64,000 nt of DNA from Streptomyces fructofermentans. Its GTDB lineage: Bacteria; Actinomycetota; Actinomycetes; Streptomycetales; Streptomycetaceae. The notes beneath the pieces are model-generated. The model did no database searches, was not told where the DNA came from, and saw only the letters and a list, made by a program, of their open reading frames with translations. The position numbers and the translations under genes are program-made. Shown in pieces: positions 19,309-28,056 of this stretch. The DNA lies in NCBI RefSeq assembly GCF_014651055.1, contig NZ_BMWD01000003.1:225575-289574 (forward strand), written 5' to 3'. The first letter of the stretch is position 1, and each line of letters begins with the position of its first letter.

Positions 19309-22300
19309 TCAGTCGAACCAGCGGTCCCGCTCCAACTCCGCCGTCCTGGAAGGGTCCTCCAGGAGCGCGGCGACCTCGAAGCGGCGCGGCCACTGACCGG
19401 TCGCCCACGCGAGGCCCGCGGCGACGCCCTCCAGGGTGGCGGCGTGCAGCACGCCGTCGCGGGGCCGGCGCCAGTCGAGTTCGGTACCGCCGACGAACAG
19501 TTCCTCGTGCTCCACGTACGTCGTGGGCGTCGAGGGCCCCAGCAGCGCCCGCACGGACTCCGGCACCTCGTGCTCGGCGCCCTCGCTCGTCACCTCGCCC
19601 GCGACGGACTCGCTCAGCCTCCGCACCTGGAACAGCTCGGCGAGGTCGCCGGCCAGCGCGGGCCGTACCGGCAGCAGGGGCACGCCCTCGGTGAACGGCA
19701 GCAGGTCCGGCGAGTCCACCACCACGGCGTCGGCCGCGTCCACCACGACCACCCGGCCGTCCACCACGGCCCGCAGGTCGTCCGGCAGGGTGACCTGCTC
19801 CGGGTCCAGCTCGGCCAGCGCCCCGTACAGGGCGTGCAGTTGGGCGGCCGAGACCTCGCGGTCGGGGTCGGCGAGCCGGTCGAGCAGCTCGGCGGCGCCA
19901 CCGGGCTCGGCGAGCAGGGCGGCCACCGACGTGCGCACCCCGAGAGCCCGCAGCACCTGCTCGTCGTCGAAGCCCGCGGCGTCGGCGGGGTCGTACAGGC
20001 CGTGCAGGAGCGGGTCGCCGCCGTCGGCCCGCAGTCCGGCCGGGCGCCGGCCGCCGAGGACCGGATGGCCCCGCAGCCACCAGGCGGTGTACGGGCGGAC
20101 GGTCTCGTGCGTCCCGTCCGGCAGCAGCAGCCGGACGGGCTGGGTGAGGGCGTCCCGCAGCGGCGGCCGGGAGAGCAGGGCCAGCGCCTGGGGCCACCGC
20201 TCGTCGTCCACCAGGTCGAGGTCCCGTACGGCGACGATCTCGGTGGCGACGGGCGGCACCGGCGATTCCGGCAGCCGGTCGAGGACGTCCTCGCACCACA
20301 CGTCGACCGCGTCCAGCAGCCCGGCGTCGTCGGGCTCGGCGAAGTCGCCGTCGCGCGGCTCCAGTTCGTCCGGGTCAAGGACGACGTCGGTGGCGCGTAC
20401 GAGGGCGAAGCCGGCCAGCACCCCGCAGGCCGCGAGCGGCTGCTCGCCCCAGCGTTCGGCCAGTTCGGCGTCCACGAAGGCGAGTTCGTCCTCCCTGATG
20501 ACCTGGGCGAAGTCACTGCCGGGCAGCACCAGTTCACCGGCCGGGACGAGTTCGCCCTCGTCGTCGGGGAGGGCGAGGGCGCCGAGCCAGGCCTCTTCGC
20601 CGGGTTCGAGCGCGGCGTCGCGGACGAGCCCGAGGACGGTGTCGGCCAGTTCCTCGGCGTCGGGGGTGTCCTGCTCCCAGGCTCCGCCGTCGTCGTCCAG
20701 GGAGGCCGCGACGGCCGCGCGCACCTGCGGGGTGGTGAGGACGGCGCGCGGGGTGGCGGGCAGGGCGCCCAGCTTCTCCAGGAGCGGATGGACGGCGTCC
20801 GGGTGGGCGACCTTCAGGCCGAGGCGCGCGAGGGCGTCGGGTGCGGTCCGCACCCCGCCGTCCGTCGGCAGCAGGACCTGCCGGGGGCCGATCGTGGTCC
20901 GCCCGTCGGCGAGCGGCACCGGGAGCCCGGAGAGCCGGTCGGGGTCGAGCCCGGCCAGGCTGTCGTAGAGCCGGCGCCACCACTGGGGGTCCTTCTCCAG
21001 CCCGGCCAGCCGGTCGACGGCCTCCGTCAGGGGTACGCGTGCCACGCCCAGCGTCCGCAGCTCCGCACGTCGTTCGAGGCCGGCGGGCAGCAGGCTGGGC
21101 AGGACCTCGGCGAGGACCTGCACGGTCTCGGCGCCCGCGCCCTCCACCACCTCGGCGTCGCGGGGGCGCAGCGCCTCGGGCAGGTCCGCGTCCTCGCCGG
21201 GGTCGACCGCGGGCGGCAGGAAGGCCGTACGCGGCAGCCGGTCGAGGATCGCCCGCCGCAGGGCGCCGTCCAGCTCGCCCTTGCCGAGCGGGCCCGGCAC
21301 GAGTCCGATGATCCCGGGGGTCACCGGACGCCAGCCGGCGAGCAGTTCCGTGTACGCGTCGGCCGCGCGCTCCACCAGGAAGTCGGTGAGCGGGCCCGGC
21401 GCCGCGTGCCGGCGGGTGGTGTCGAGCGGCAGGGAGGCGATGAGCAGCGCGGGCACGCCGATCGCCTCGTCGCTGGGGGTCGGCGCGTGCACGACGGGGC
21501 TGGTGCGGGGTGCGGCCGGGGTGCCGTCCGCGTCCACCGGAACGGCCCAGGTGACCGACCAGTGAGGGCGCAGCCGCTCCTCGACGGGCCGGTCCGCGAG
21601 CAGCGCGGCGTCCAGCGGCCCGTGGGCGGAGACCGTGCGCCAGCGGGTCGTGCCGTCCCGTGAGTCCTCGACGGCCAGGCCGTCGCCCTCCGGGTCGGCG
21701 AGCCGCCGGATCGTACGGACGTCGCCGTCGCCGGTCTCGACGACGACCTCGTCGAGGCCGGGCAGCGCGAGCAGCAGCGCGTCGTCGATCCCGTCGAGCA
21801 GCCGCTCGGCGAGGCTCTCGGCCGCCGGGTCCCGCAGCGGCAGGACCACGACCGTGTCGTACGGGTCCGGGGCGCTGCCCTCGGCGGCGAAGGGCAGCCG
21901 CAGCAGCGGGACGTGACCCTCGCGGCGGCGGAGTTCGCCGCCGAGGCCGGGGCTGTGCCGGGCGATGTCCGTGGCGTGTTCGCGGGCCTCGGCGAGCGAC
22001 CAGCGGACGCCGCCGTGCCGTCCCAGCAGGGCGGGCTCGTCCGTCACGGCGAGCACGGCCGCGAAGCCGACGCCGAAGCGGCCGACCGTGCCGTCGTGGG
22101 CGTCCCGCTTGGCGGAGGCCCGCAGCGTGGAGAGCGACTCGACGCCGGTCGCGTCGAGCGGGGCGCCGGTGTTGGCGGCGGCGAGGACGCCGTCGCGGAG
22201 GGTGAGCCTGAGGCGTCCGGGGACGCCGGCCCGGGCCGCGGCGTCGGCGGCGTTCTGCGCGAGTTCGACCACCAGCCGGTCCCGGTAGCCGCCGAGGACG

Positions 22301-22434
22301 AGGTCCTCCTCGGCGTTGGCGTCCTCACGGAACCGCGCCGGGCTCGTCGCCCAGGCGTCGAGCACCCCGCGTCGCAGTCGTGCCGTTCCGAAGGGGTCCG
22401 CGCCCTCGGCCGCCGGCCGCACGAACTTGCTCAC
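19309..22434 (-). CDS. Sacsin-like GHKL ATPase, 1041 residues
   Basis: Very large cytoplasmic protein with an N-terminal GHKL/Hsp90-type ATP-binding fold. The N-box VELAQNAADAA lies at about 56-66, the G1-like segment around VLAAANTGAPLD, and the G2 box GRFGVGFAAVL near 117-127. These resemble the sacsin-repeat nucleotide-binding region. The remaining 700+ residues are acidic and Leu/Asp-rich with no recognisable enzyme domain. Conserved in Streptomyces as a protein of unknown role, sometimes annotated as molecular chaperone Hsp90. It may act as a chaperone or conformational switch; that is inference. It follows the DUF3027 gene on the same strand after 292 bases. Confidence 0.85.
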   Translation of the reverse strand: MSKFVRPAAEGADPFGTARLRRGVLDAWATSPARFREDANAEEDLVLGGYRDRLVVELAQNAADAAARAGVPGRLRLTLRDGVLAAANTGAPLDATGVESLSTLRASAKRDAHDGTVGRFGVGFAAVLAVTDEPALLGRHGGVRWSLAEAREHATDIARHSPGLGGELRRREGHVPLLRLPFAAEGSAPDPYDTVVVLPLRDPAAESLAERLLDGIDDALLLALPGLDEVVVETGDGDVRTIRRLADPEGDGLAVEDSRDGTTRWRTVSAHGPLDAALLADRPVEERLRPHWSVTWAVPVDADGTPAAPRTSPVVHAPTPSDEAIGVPALLIASLPLDTTRRHAAPGPLTDFLVERAADAYTELLAGWRPVTPGIIGLVPGPLGKGELDGALRRAILDRLPRTAFLPPAVDPGEDADLPEALRPRDAEVVEGAGAETVQVLAEVLPSLLPAGLERRAELRTLGVARVPLTEAVDRLAGLEKDPQWWRRLYDSLAGLDPDRLSGLPVPLADGRTTIGPRQVLLPTDGGVRTAPDALARLGLKVAHPDAVHPLLEKLGALPATPRAVLTTPQVRAAVAASLDDDGGAWEQDTPDAEELADTVLGLVRDAALEPGEEAWLGALALPDDEGELVPAGELVLPGSDFAQVIREDELAFVDAELAERWGEQPLAACGVLAGFALVRATDVVLDPDELEPRDGDFAEPDDAGLLDAVDVWCEDVLDRLPESPVPPVATEIVAVRDLDLVDDERWPQALALLSRPPLRDALTQPVRLLLPDGTHETVRPYTAWWLRGHPVLGGRRPAGLRADGGDPLLHGLYDPADAAGFDDEQVLRALGVRTSVAALLAEPGGAAELLDRLADPDREVSAAQLHALYGALAELDPEQVTLPDDLRAVVDGRVVVVDAADAVVVDSPDLLPFTEGVPLLPVRPALAGDLAELFQVRRLSESVAGEVTSEGAEHEVPESVRALLGPSTPTTYVEHEELFVGGTELDWRRPRDGVLHAATLEGVAAGLAWATGQWPRRFEVAALLEDPSRTAELERDRWFD

Positions 22435-22726
22435 GGTTCACTCTCCCTCTCGCGTTGTACGTCCGCACGCGGTGGCCCGGTCGCCGCAAGAAGGTACCGC
22501 GCGGGGTGGGGTGCGCATGCCCGGCCGGCAGCGGGGCATGCGGCCGCGCGCCGACGGGTGCGGGACGGCCGGGACGAACAGGGCCGGCCGAGGACCGGCG
22601 GGACCGGCCGGACGGGTCGCGGGGACGGCCGGACGGGGCGCGGGTCGGTGGGGAGCGCGGGACCGACGGCGCGCGCCGCTTCGGCCCGCGGCGGGCGAAC
22701 CGGGCCCGCTCCGTACCGCGCGGGCC

Positions 22727-23632
22727 TCAGGAGTGGCCGAACTCCGACGACTCCTCGTCCGCGGTGAGCGGCACGGAACCCGAGTCCGGCGAGGGCCGCA
22801 GCGGGAAGGGGTCCACCCGGGTCTCGTCGACCACCGGCTCGGCGGGACGCGGCGGTTTCGGCACGACGGCGGCCTCGGAGTGCCCTCCGCAGCCGTAGGA
22901 CAGGGAGACCACGCGTCCGTCCGCGGGGGAGAACTCGTTCGCGCAGACGCCGAAGGCCTGGCCGAGCGATCCGCCGATGGGGTTGAGGAAACCGCAGCTC
23001 ACGCAGGTGGCGGGGGCGGCCTGGGCCATCGCCGACTTGGGCCCGTAGGTCTCCTCCCAGCGGTCGGCCGCGACGTGCAGCCCGTACCGGGACAGCACAC
23101 GGGCCCGCCGCATGCCGAGTTCCTCGGCGACGGAGGTGATCGAGCCGCGGGTGGGCACGGCCGGCGGGATCAGCGGCTGCGCGGCCGCGGTGTCGTCCGC
23201 GTCGGCGGGCTCCTCGGCGAACGAGTTCGGCGCGGGCTCGTCCTCGCCGGAGTAGCCGGGCTCCAGCCGCAGGTCCTCGGCGTCCGTGGGGAGCAGGTCG
23301 CCCGGGCCCATGTCCCCGGGCCGCAGGCGCTCGCTCCACGGCACCCACTCGGGGGCGAGCAGCGCGTCCGTGCCGGGCAGCAGCACGGTCTCGTCGAGCG
23401 TGACGACCTTCGCCCGGGAGGCCCGGGCCACGGTCACCGCCCAGCGCCACCCCCGGTAGCCCATCTCCTTGCACTCGAAGAAGTGCGTGACGACGCGGTC
23501 CCCTTCGCTGACCATCCCCGCGTGCTCCCCGACGACGCCGGGCGCTGCGGCCTCCTCGGCGGCGGCCCGGGCGAGGCCGACTGCCTCGGCGCACAGACGG
23601 TCGGGGGTCCGGCTTCGCGTTGTCGCGCTCAC
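22727..23632 (-). CDS. DUF3027 family protein
   Basis: 301 residues. The N-terminal half (about 1-125) contains HFFECKEMGYRGWRWAVTVARA and LLPEWVPWSERLRPGDMGPGD-like blocks typical of DUF3027. A linker rich in Ala/Asp/Pro follows, then a C-terminal part with CVSCGFLNPIGG and a second Cys pair region (GVCANEFSPADGRVVSLSYGCGG) that may bind zinc. Actinobacteria-specific, function unknown. Start set at GTG 23632; another in-frame GTG at 23662 (MRRRRRE...) has GGAGAG nearby and is possible. Confidence 0.85.
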   Translation of the reverse strand: MSATTRSRTPDRLCAEAVGLARAAAEEAAAPGVVGEHAGMVSEGDRVVTHFFECKEMGYRGWRWAVTVARASRAKVVTLDETVLLPGTDALLAPEWVPWSERLRPGDMGPGDLLPTDAEDLRLEPGYSGEDEPAPNSFAEEPADADDTAAAQPLIPPAVPTRGSITSVAEELGMRRARVLSRYGLHVAADRWEETYGPKSAMAQAAPATCVSCGFLNPIGGSLGQAFGVCANEFSPADGRVVSLSYGCGGHSEAAVVPKPPRPAEPVVDETRVDPFPLRPSPDSGSVPLTADEESSEFGHS

Positions 23633-23987
23633 AGGTATCGCTTCTCTCCTACGCCGTCTCACGGGTGCGCCATCCCTCGACGGGGTGCGGACGGAGCGGA
23701 CCAGGGGGCCGCGTCGACGTCCGCGCCCGATCGCACTCGGGCGCGCCTACGTCATCCATTCTGCGGGATGGCCGAGAGGCGCGCGGCCGAGAACAACTGC
23801 CGCGGGCGCGTTACGCACGCTACCGTCTTGTCGGCGCTGGGCCTACACCGCGGTCTCTTCGCGACCGCGCGGCGTGGCTCCGCCGGCCCACTCTTTCGGG
23901 CCCCGGGCGGCGGCTCACGACGTCCACTCAGCCCCTATACGCGCGGTAACCGCACTACGTTCGCCCTTCTCGGGGCACTATGACGTA
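23633..23987. other. Divergent intergenic region
   Basis: 355 bases between the divergent DUF3027 and MFS genes. It holds CACTAT (23976-23981) 6 bases before the MFS GTG as a possible leaderless -10. No gene or clear palindrome was found. Confidence 0.4.
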
Positions 23988-25409
23988 GTGGCAGCCGCAA
24001 GGTCGCCCCACGGTGCCACCGGGATCGGTGGTGCCGGGGCGGGACGGACAGGCGGATCGGGCCCGGTGCGCGGGGCCGTCCGTTCCGTCGGGCGTGCCCT
24101 GCGTCTGCCGTTCACCGGGACGGCCAAGGGCATCAGGAAGGCGACGCACGCGCACGGCGCTGGCGAGTCGGGCCTCGGCAAGCTGATCGAACTGCACGGA
24201 GTGAACGGCGCCGGTGACGTGATGATCACCGTGGCGCTCGCCTCGACGGTGTTCTTCTCGGTCCCCACGGACGAGGCGCGCGGCCGGGTCGCGCTCTACC
24301 TCGCGATCACGATGGCGCCCTTCACGCTGCTCGCCCCCGTGATCGGGCCGCTGCTGGACCGTCTGCCGCACGGCCGCAGGGCCGCCATGGCGGGCGCGAT
24401 GCTGGCCCGCGCGTTCCTGGCCCTGCTGCTGTCGGGCGCGGTCGTCACGGGCGGCATCGAGCTGTACCCCGCCGCGCTCGGCGTCCTGGTGGCGTCGAAG
24501 GCATACGGCGTGGTCAGGAGCGCCGTGGTGCCCCGGCTCCTGCCACCCACGTTCTCGCTGGTCAAGGCGAATTCGCGGGTGACTCTGGGCGGGCTCCTGG
24601 CCACCGGTGTGGCCGCTCCGATCGGGGCGGGGCTCCAGGCACTCGGGCCGCGGTATCCGCTCTACGGCGCCTTCGTGATCTTCGTGGCGGGCACGATCCT
24701 GTCGTTCTCGCTGCCCCGGAAGGTGGACTCGGCGAAGGGCGAGGACACGGCCCTGCTGGCCGCGGACGAGAAGCACCTGCACGGGCCGCACCTGAAGCCG
24801 CCCAAGCGGCCTGGGCTGCGCACGGTCGGCACGGCGGTCACCCACGCGCTGGCCGCGAACGCCTCGCTGCGCTGCCTTTCCGGGTTCCTGATCTTCTTCC
24901 TGGCGTTCCTGCTGCGCGAGCATCCGCTGGCGGGCGCCAGCGCGGCGGTCTCGCTGGGCATCGTGGGCGTCTCCGCGGGCGTGGGGAACGCGCTGGGCAC
25001 GGCGGTCGGCGCGGCCCTGCGGTCCCGGGCCCCGGAGCTGATCATCGTGACGGTGGTCGCGGCGGTGCTCGCCGTGGCCATCACCGCAGCGGTGTTCTTC
25101 GGCGTGGTCCTGGTGGCGGTGCTCGCGGCGTTCGCCGGGTTCGCGCAGGCGCTGTCCAAGCTGTCGCTGGACGCCCTGATCCAGCGGGACGTGCCCGAGC
25201 TGGTGCGGACCTCGGCGTTCGCGCGCTCGGAGACGCTGCTCCAGATGGCCTGGGTGTTCGGCGGGGCGATCGGCATCGCGCTGCCGCTCAACGGCACGCT
25301 GGGGCTCTCGGTGGCCGCCGCGATCATCGCGATCGGCTGGCTCTCGACGGTCCGCGGGCTGCTCGGCGCGGCGCGGCAGGGCGGCCGCCGACAGGCCCGT
25401 GTGGCGTGA
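23988..25409 (+). CDS. MFS-type membrane transporter
   Basis: 473 residues. A hydrophilic N-terminal tail of about 60 residues (Gly/Arg-rich) is followed by a loop LIELHGVNGAGDVMITVALA and roughly 12 membrane segments, including LAPVIGPLLDRLPHGRRAAM, the loop 2-3 motif of the MFS. It is the conserved actinobacterial MFS protein found beside DUF3027 and DUF2771 genes. Substrate unknown. The GTG at 23988 is chosen because a CACTAT -10-like element ends 6 bases upstream and longer starts run into a shadow frame. The DUF2771 lipoprotein gene follows after 71 bases. Confidence 0.85.
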   Translation: MAAARSPHGATGIGGAGAGRTGGSGPVRGAVRSVGRALRLPFTGTAKGIRKATHAHGAGESGLGKLIELHGVNGAGDVMITVALASTVFFSVPTDEARGRVALYLAITMAPFTLLAPVIGPLLDRLPHGRRAAMAGAMLARAFLALLLSGAVVTGGIELYPAALGVLVASKAYGVVRSAVVPRLLPPTFSLVKANSRVTLGGLLATGVAAPIGAGLQALGPRYPLYGAFVIFVAGTILSFSLPRKVDSAKGEDTALLAADEKHLHGPHLKPPKRPGLRTVGTAVTHALAANASLRCLSGFLIFFLAFLLREHPLAGASAAVSLGIVGVSAGVGNALGTAVGAALRSRAPELIIVTVVAAVLAVAITAAVFFGVVLVAVLAAFAGFAQALSKLSLDALIQRDVPELVRTSAFARSETLLQMAWVFGGAIGIALPLNGTLGLSVAAAIIAIGWLSTVRGLLGAARQGGRRQARVA

Positions 25410-25468
25410 TCCGGGGCGCGGCGCGCCGCGTAGCGCACCCGCGTAGCCGGGCTGCGGGACGCGCCCGA

Positions 25469-25474
25469 TAGCCT
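25469..25474 (+). promoter_or_regulatory. Leaderless -10 (TAGCCT) of the DUF2771 gene
   Basis: TAGCCT ends 6 bases before ATG 25481, without a Shine-Dalgarno. Confidence 0.55.
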
Positions 25475-25480
25475 TCGGGC

Positions 25481-25966
25481 ATGAGCTCCCAGCGTCCCCT
25501 TGCGCGCCGCCGCCGCGCCGTCGCCGCCGCCGGCGCCGTTTCCGCCGGACTTCTCGTCCTGTCCGCCTGTGACAAGCCGACGCCGATGGCCACCGTCACG
25601 GTCGGTTCGCACTCGGTCAGCACCGAGGCCGAGTGCTACAACGACGGCGAGAAGATCAGCCGCGAGGAAGCGACGAAGTGCGCCCTCAAGAAGGCCTCCG
25701 ACACGATCAGCGTCCCGCAGGGCGAGACGCTGCGGATCGGTGTCGACCCGGAGATCGCGGACGAGGGCTGGGCCCTGTGGCTCAACGGCCAGCAGGTCAC
25801 GTCCCCGTTCAAGAAGACGTACTACGCCTTCGAGGGCGTCGACCTCTTCGCCGACCAGCAGGGCCAGGCCGCCCCGAAGACGATCTACATCAGCGTCGTC
25901 CAGCAGGACAAGGCCGGCGCGTACCGGGGCGTGTGGAACTTCAAGCTCGAGAACGCCGACGCCTGA
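25481..25966 (+). CDS. DUF2771 family lipoprotein
   Basis: 161-residue lipoprotein. The signal region MSSQRPLARRRRAVAAAGAV and hydrophobic core end at the lipobox LSAC, so Cys30 would be lipidated and the protein tethered to the outer face of the membrane. The mature domain contains two further Cys (EAECYNDG, ATKCALKK) and ends VWNFKLENADA; this is the DUF2771 pattern. Function unknown. It lies 19 bases before mqnB and may be read through into it. Confidence 0.87.
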   Translation: MSSQRPLARRRRAVAAAGAVSAGLLVLSACDKPTPMATVTVGSHSVSTEAECYNDGEKISREEATKCALKKASDTISVPQGETLRIGVDPEIADEGWALWLNGQQVTSPFKKTYYAFEGVDLFADQQGQAAPKTIYISVVQQDKAGAYRGVWNFKLENADA

Positions 25967-25985
25967 GCCGGGCGGTCGGTCCCGA

Positions 25986-26741
25986 ATGCGCGTCCTCGTA
26001 GCCACCGCGGTCCCCGCCGAGCGGGACGCGGTGGCCGCGGCCTTCCCGGCGCCGGCGCGCGAGCGCGTGGCCCCCGGCGTGGTCCTGCGGAGTGTGGCGC
26101 TGCCCGGCGCGCCGGGTCCGGCGCGCTCCGGGGACGGCCCCTTCGCGGCCGACCTGCTCGCCGCGGGGGTGGGTCCCGCCGCCGCGGCCGCCTCGGCGGG
26201 TGCCGCGCTCGCCGCCGCCTCGCTCGGCGGAGCCCCGTACGACCTGGTCGTCTGCGCCGGGATCGGCGGCGGGTTCCCGCCCGACGCGCCGGTCGGCTCG
26301 CTCGTGGTGGCCGACCGGATCACCGCCGCGGACCTCGGCGCCGAGACCGCCGACGGCTTCGTCCCGGTCACCGAACTGGGGTTCGGGGTCGTCACGCACG
26401 TCCCGCCCGCGTCACTCGTACGGGAGGCCGCGGCCGCCACGGGAGCGCTCACCGGGGCCGTCCTCACCGTCAGCACCGTGACCGGCAGCGCCGGGCGCGC
26501 CGCCGAACTGCGCAGGCGGCATCCGGAGGCGCTCGTGGAGGCGATGGAGGGCTTCGGGGTCGCGGAGGCCGCCGCCGCGCACGGCGTGCCCGTACTGGAG
26601 GTCCGTGCCGTGTCCAACCCCGTCGGCCCCCGCGACCGCGCCGCCTGGCGGATCGGCGAGGCCCTCGCCGTACTCACCGGGGCGTTCGGGAAGCTGGCAC
26701 CCGTACTGGAGAGTTGGAACCGACATGACCGCACCCACTGA
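25986..26741 (+). CDS. mqnB: Futalosine hydrolase (menaquinone biosynthesis)
   Basis: Nucleosidase of 251 residues that cleaves futalosine to hypoxanthine and dehypoxanthinyl futalosine in the futalosine route to menaquinone. It has the purine phosphorylase/nucleosidase fold: MRVLVATAVPAERDA at the start, DLVVCAGIGGGF near 88, LVVADRITAAD near 105, and the base-binding and catalytic block EAMEGFGVAEAAAAHGVP with EVRAVSN (about 195-215). Its last 17 bases overlap mqnD, which confirms the pathway assignment. mqnA and mqnC are not in the window. Confidence 0.94.
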   Translation: MRVLVATAVPAERDAVAAAFPAPARERVAPGVVLRSVALPGAPGPARSGDGPFAADLLAAGVGPAAAAASAGAALAAASLGGAPYDLVVCAGIGGGFPPDAPVGSLVVADRITAADLGAETADGFVPVTELGFGVVTHVPPASLVREAAAATGALTGAVLTVSTVTGSAGRAAELRRRHPEALVEAMEGFGVAEAAAAHGVPVLEVRAVSNPVGPRDRAAWRIGEALAVLTGAFGKLAPVLESWNRHDRTH

Positions 26742-27579
26742 CCCGCTGAAGATCGCCTACTCCCCCTGCCCGAACGACACCTTCGTCTTCGACGCCTGGG
26801 CGCACGGCCGCATCGCCGGCGCGCCCGCGCTGGACGTGACGTTCGCGGACATCGACATCACCAACGGCATGGCCGAACGCGGTGAGTTCGACGTCCTGAA
26901 GGTCTCGTACGCCGTGCTGCCGTACGTGCTCGACGAGTACGCGCTGCTGCCCTGCGGGGGCGCTCTCGGGCGCGGCTGCGGCCCGCTGGTCCTCACCCGG
27001 GAGCCGGGCACCGACCTCACCGGGCGCACGGTCGCCGTGCCGAGCGAGCGGTCGACGGCGTACCTGCTGTTCAGGCTGTGGGCCGCGGACACCGTGCCGG
27101 GCGGGGTCGGCGAGGTCGTCGTGCTGCCGTTCCACGAGATCATGCCCGCCGTACGGGACGGGAAGGTGGACGCGGGACTCGTCATCCACGAGGCCCGCTT
27201 CACCTACCGCGACTACGGACTGCACAAGCTGGCCGACATGGGCGAGCACTGGGAGGCCACCACCGGGCTGCCCATCCCGCTCGGCGCGATCATCGCCAAG
27301 CGGTCCCTGGGCGCCGAGGCGCTGCGCGGGCTGGCCTCCGCCGCCCGCGCCTCGGTCCGCGCGGCCTGGGACGACCCGTCGGCGTCGCGCGCCTACGTCC
27401 TCGACCACGCCCAGGAGATGGACCCCGCGGTGGCCGACCAGCACATCGGCCTGTACGTCAACGAGTTCACGGCCGACCTCGGCGAGGACGGCTACGCCGC
27501 GGTCCGCGGACTGCTCGCCCGCGCGGCGGCGGAGGGGCTGGTCCCCGCGCTCGCCCCGGACGCGCTGGCCTTCCCCTGA
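26725..27579 (+). CDS. mqnD: 1,4-dihydroxy-6-naphthoate synthase (menaquinone biosynthesis)
   Basis: 284-residue enzyme with the periplasmic-binding-protein-like fold of the MqnA/MqnD family, which turns cyclic dehypoxanthinyl futalosine into 1,4-dihydroxy-6-naphthoate. The N-terminal KIAYSPCPNDTFVFDAW, the VSYAVLPYV segment and GLVIHEARFTYRDYGL are family landmarks (His in IHE is the proposed base). It overlaps the 3' end of mqnB by 17 bases, so translation is coupled. A GC-rich hairpin follows the gene. Confidence 0.95.
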   Translation: MTAPTDPLKIAYSPCPNDTFVFDAWAHGRIAGAPALDVTFADIDITNGMAERGEFDVLKVSYAVLPYVLDEYALLPCGGALGRGCGPLVLTREPGTDLTGRTVAVPSERSTAYLLFRLWAADTVPGGVGEVVVLPFHEIMPAVRDGKVDAGLVIHEARFTYRDYGLHKLADMGEHWEATTGLPIPLGAIIAKRSLGAEALRGLASAARASVRAAWDDPSASRAYVLDHAQEMDPAVADQHIGLYVNEFTADLGEDGYAAVRGLLARAAAEGLVPALAPDALAFP

Positions 27580-27605
27580 GACCTCGCGCGGTGTGCCCGT
27601 GCCGG

Positions 27606-27634
27606 CCGGGGGCCACCGCTGCCGGTGCCCCCGG
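27606..27634. terminator. Bidirectional terminator between mqnD and the cold-shock gene
   Basis: 12-bp GC-rich stem with one bulged C at 27614 and a 4-base loop, between the convergent stops at 27579 and 27664. Confidence 0.7.
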
Positions 27635-27663
27635 TCCGGGCGCGTCCGCGCGTGCCCGCCCGG

Positions 27664-28056
27664 TCAGACGTCCAACTGGTCGGCGACGGCACGGAGCAGG
27701 CCGGCGATCTGCTTCCCGGACGCCTTGTCCGGGTAGCGGCCCTTCTCCAGCATGGGCGTGATGTTCTCCAGGAGGGTCGTCAGGTCCTGGACGATGGAGG
27801 CCAGTTCGTCCGGCTTGCGGCGCTGTGCGGCCGCGACGGAGGGCGTGGGGTCCAGGATCGTCACGGAGAGGGCCTGGTCGCCGCGCTGACCGGCGACCAC
27901 TCCGAACTCCACGCGCTGGCCCGGCTTGAGAGCTTCGACTCCGGCGGGCAGGACCGAGGAATGGACGAAGACGTCGCCGCCGTCGTCACGGGAGAGAAAG
28001 CCGAAGCCCTTCTCGCTGTTGAACCACTTGACCTTGCCAGTCGGCAAAGCACACAC
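27664..28056 (-). CDS. Cold-shock-domain protein with C-terminal extension
   Basis: 130 residues. The first 67 form a cold-shock domain with RNP1-like KGFGFLSRD and RNP2-like DVFVHSSVL motifs that bind single-stranded nucleic acid. Unlike the 67-residue Csp proteins, it carries about 60 extra residues (RRKPDELASIVQDLTTLLEN...SGKQIAGLLRAVADQLDV) predicted to be helical, perhaps for dimerisation or partner binding. Start is GTG 28056 with GGAAG close upstream. It is convergent with mqnD. Confidence 0.9.
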   Translation of the reverse strand: MCALPTGKVKWFNSEKGFGFLSRDDGGDVFVHSSVLPAGVEALKPGQRVEFGVVAGQRGDQALSVTILDPTPSVAAAQRRKPDELASIVQDLTTLLENITPMLEKGRYPDKASGKQIAGLLRAVADQLDV

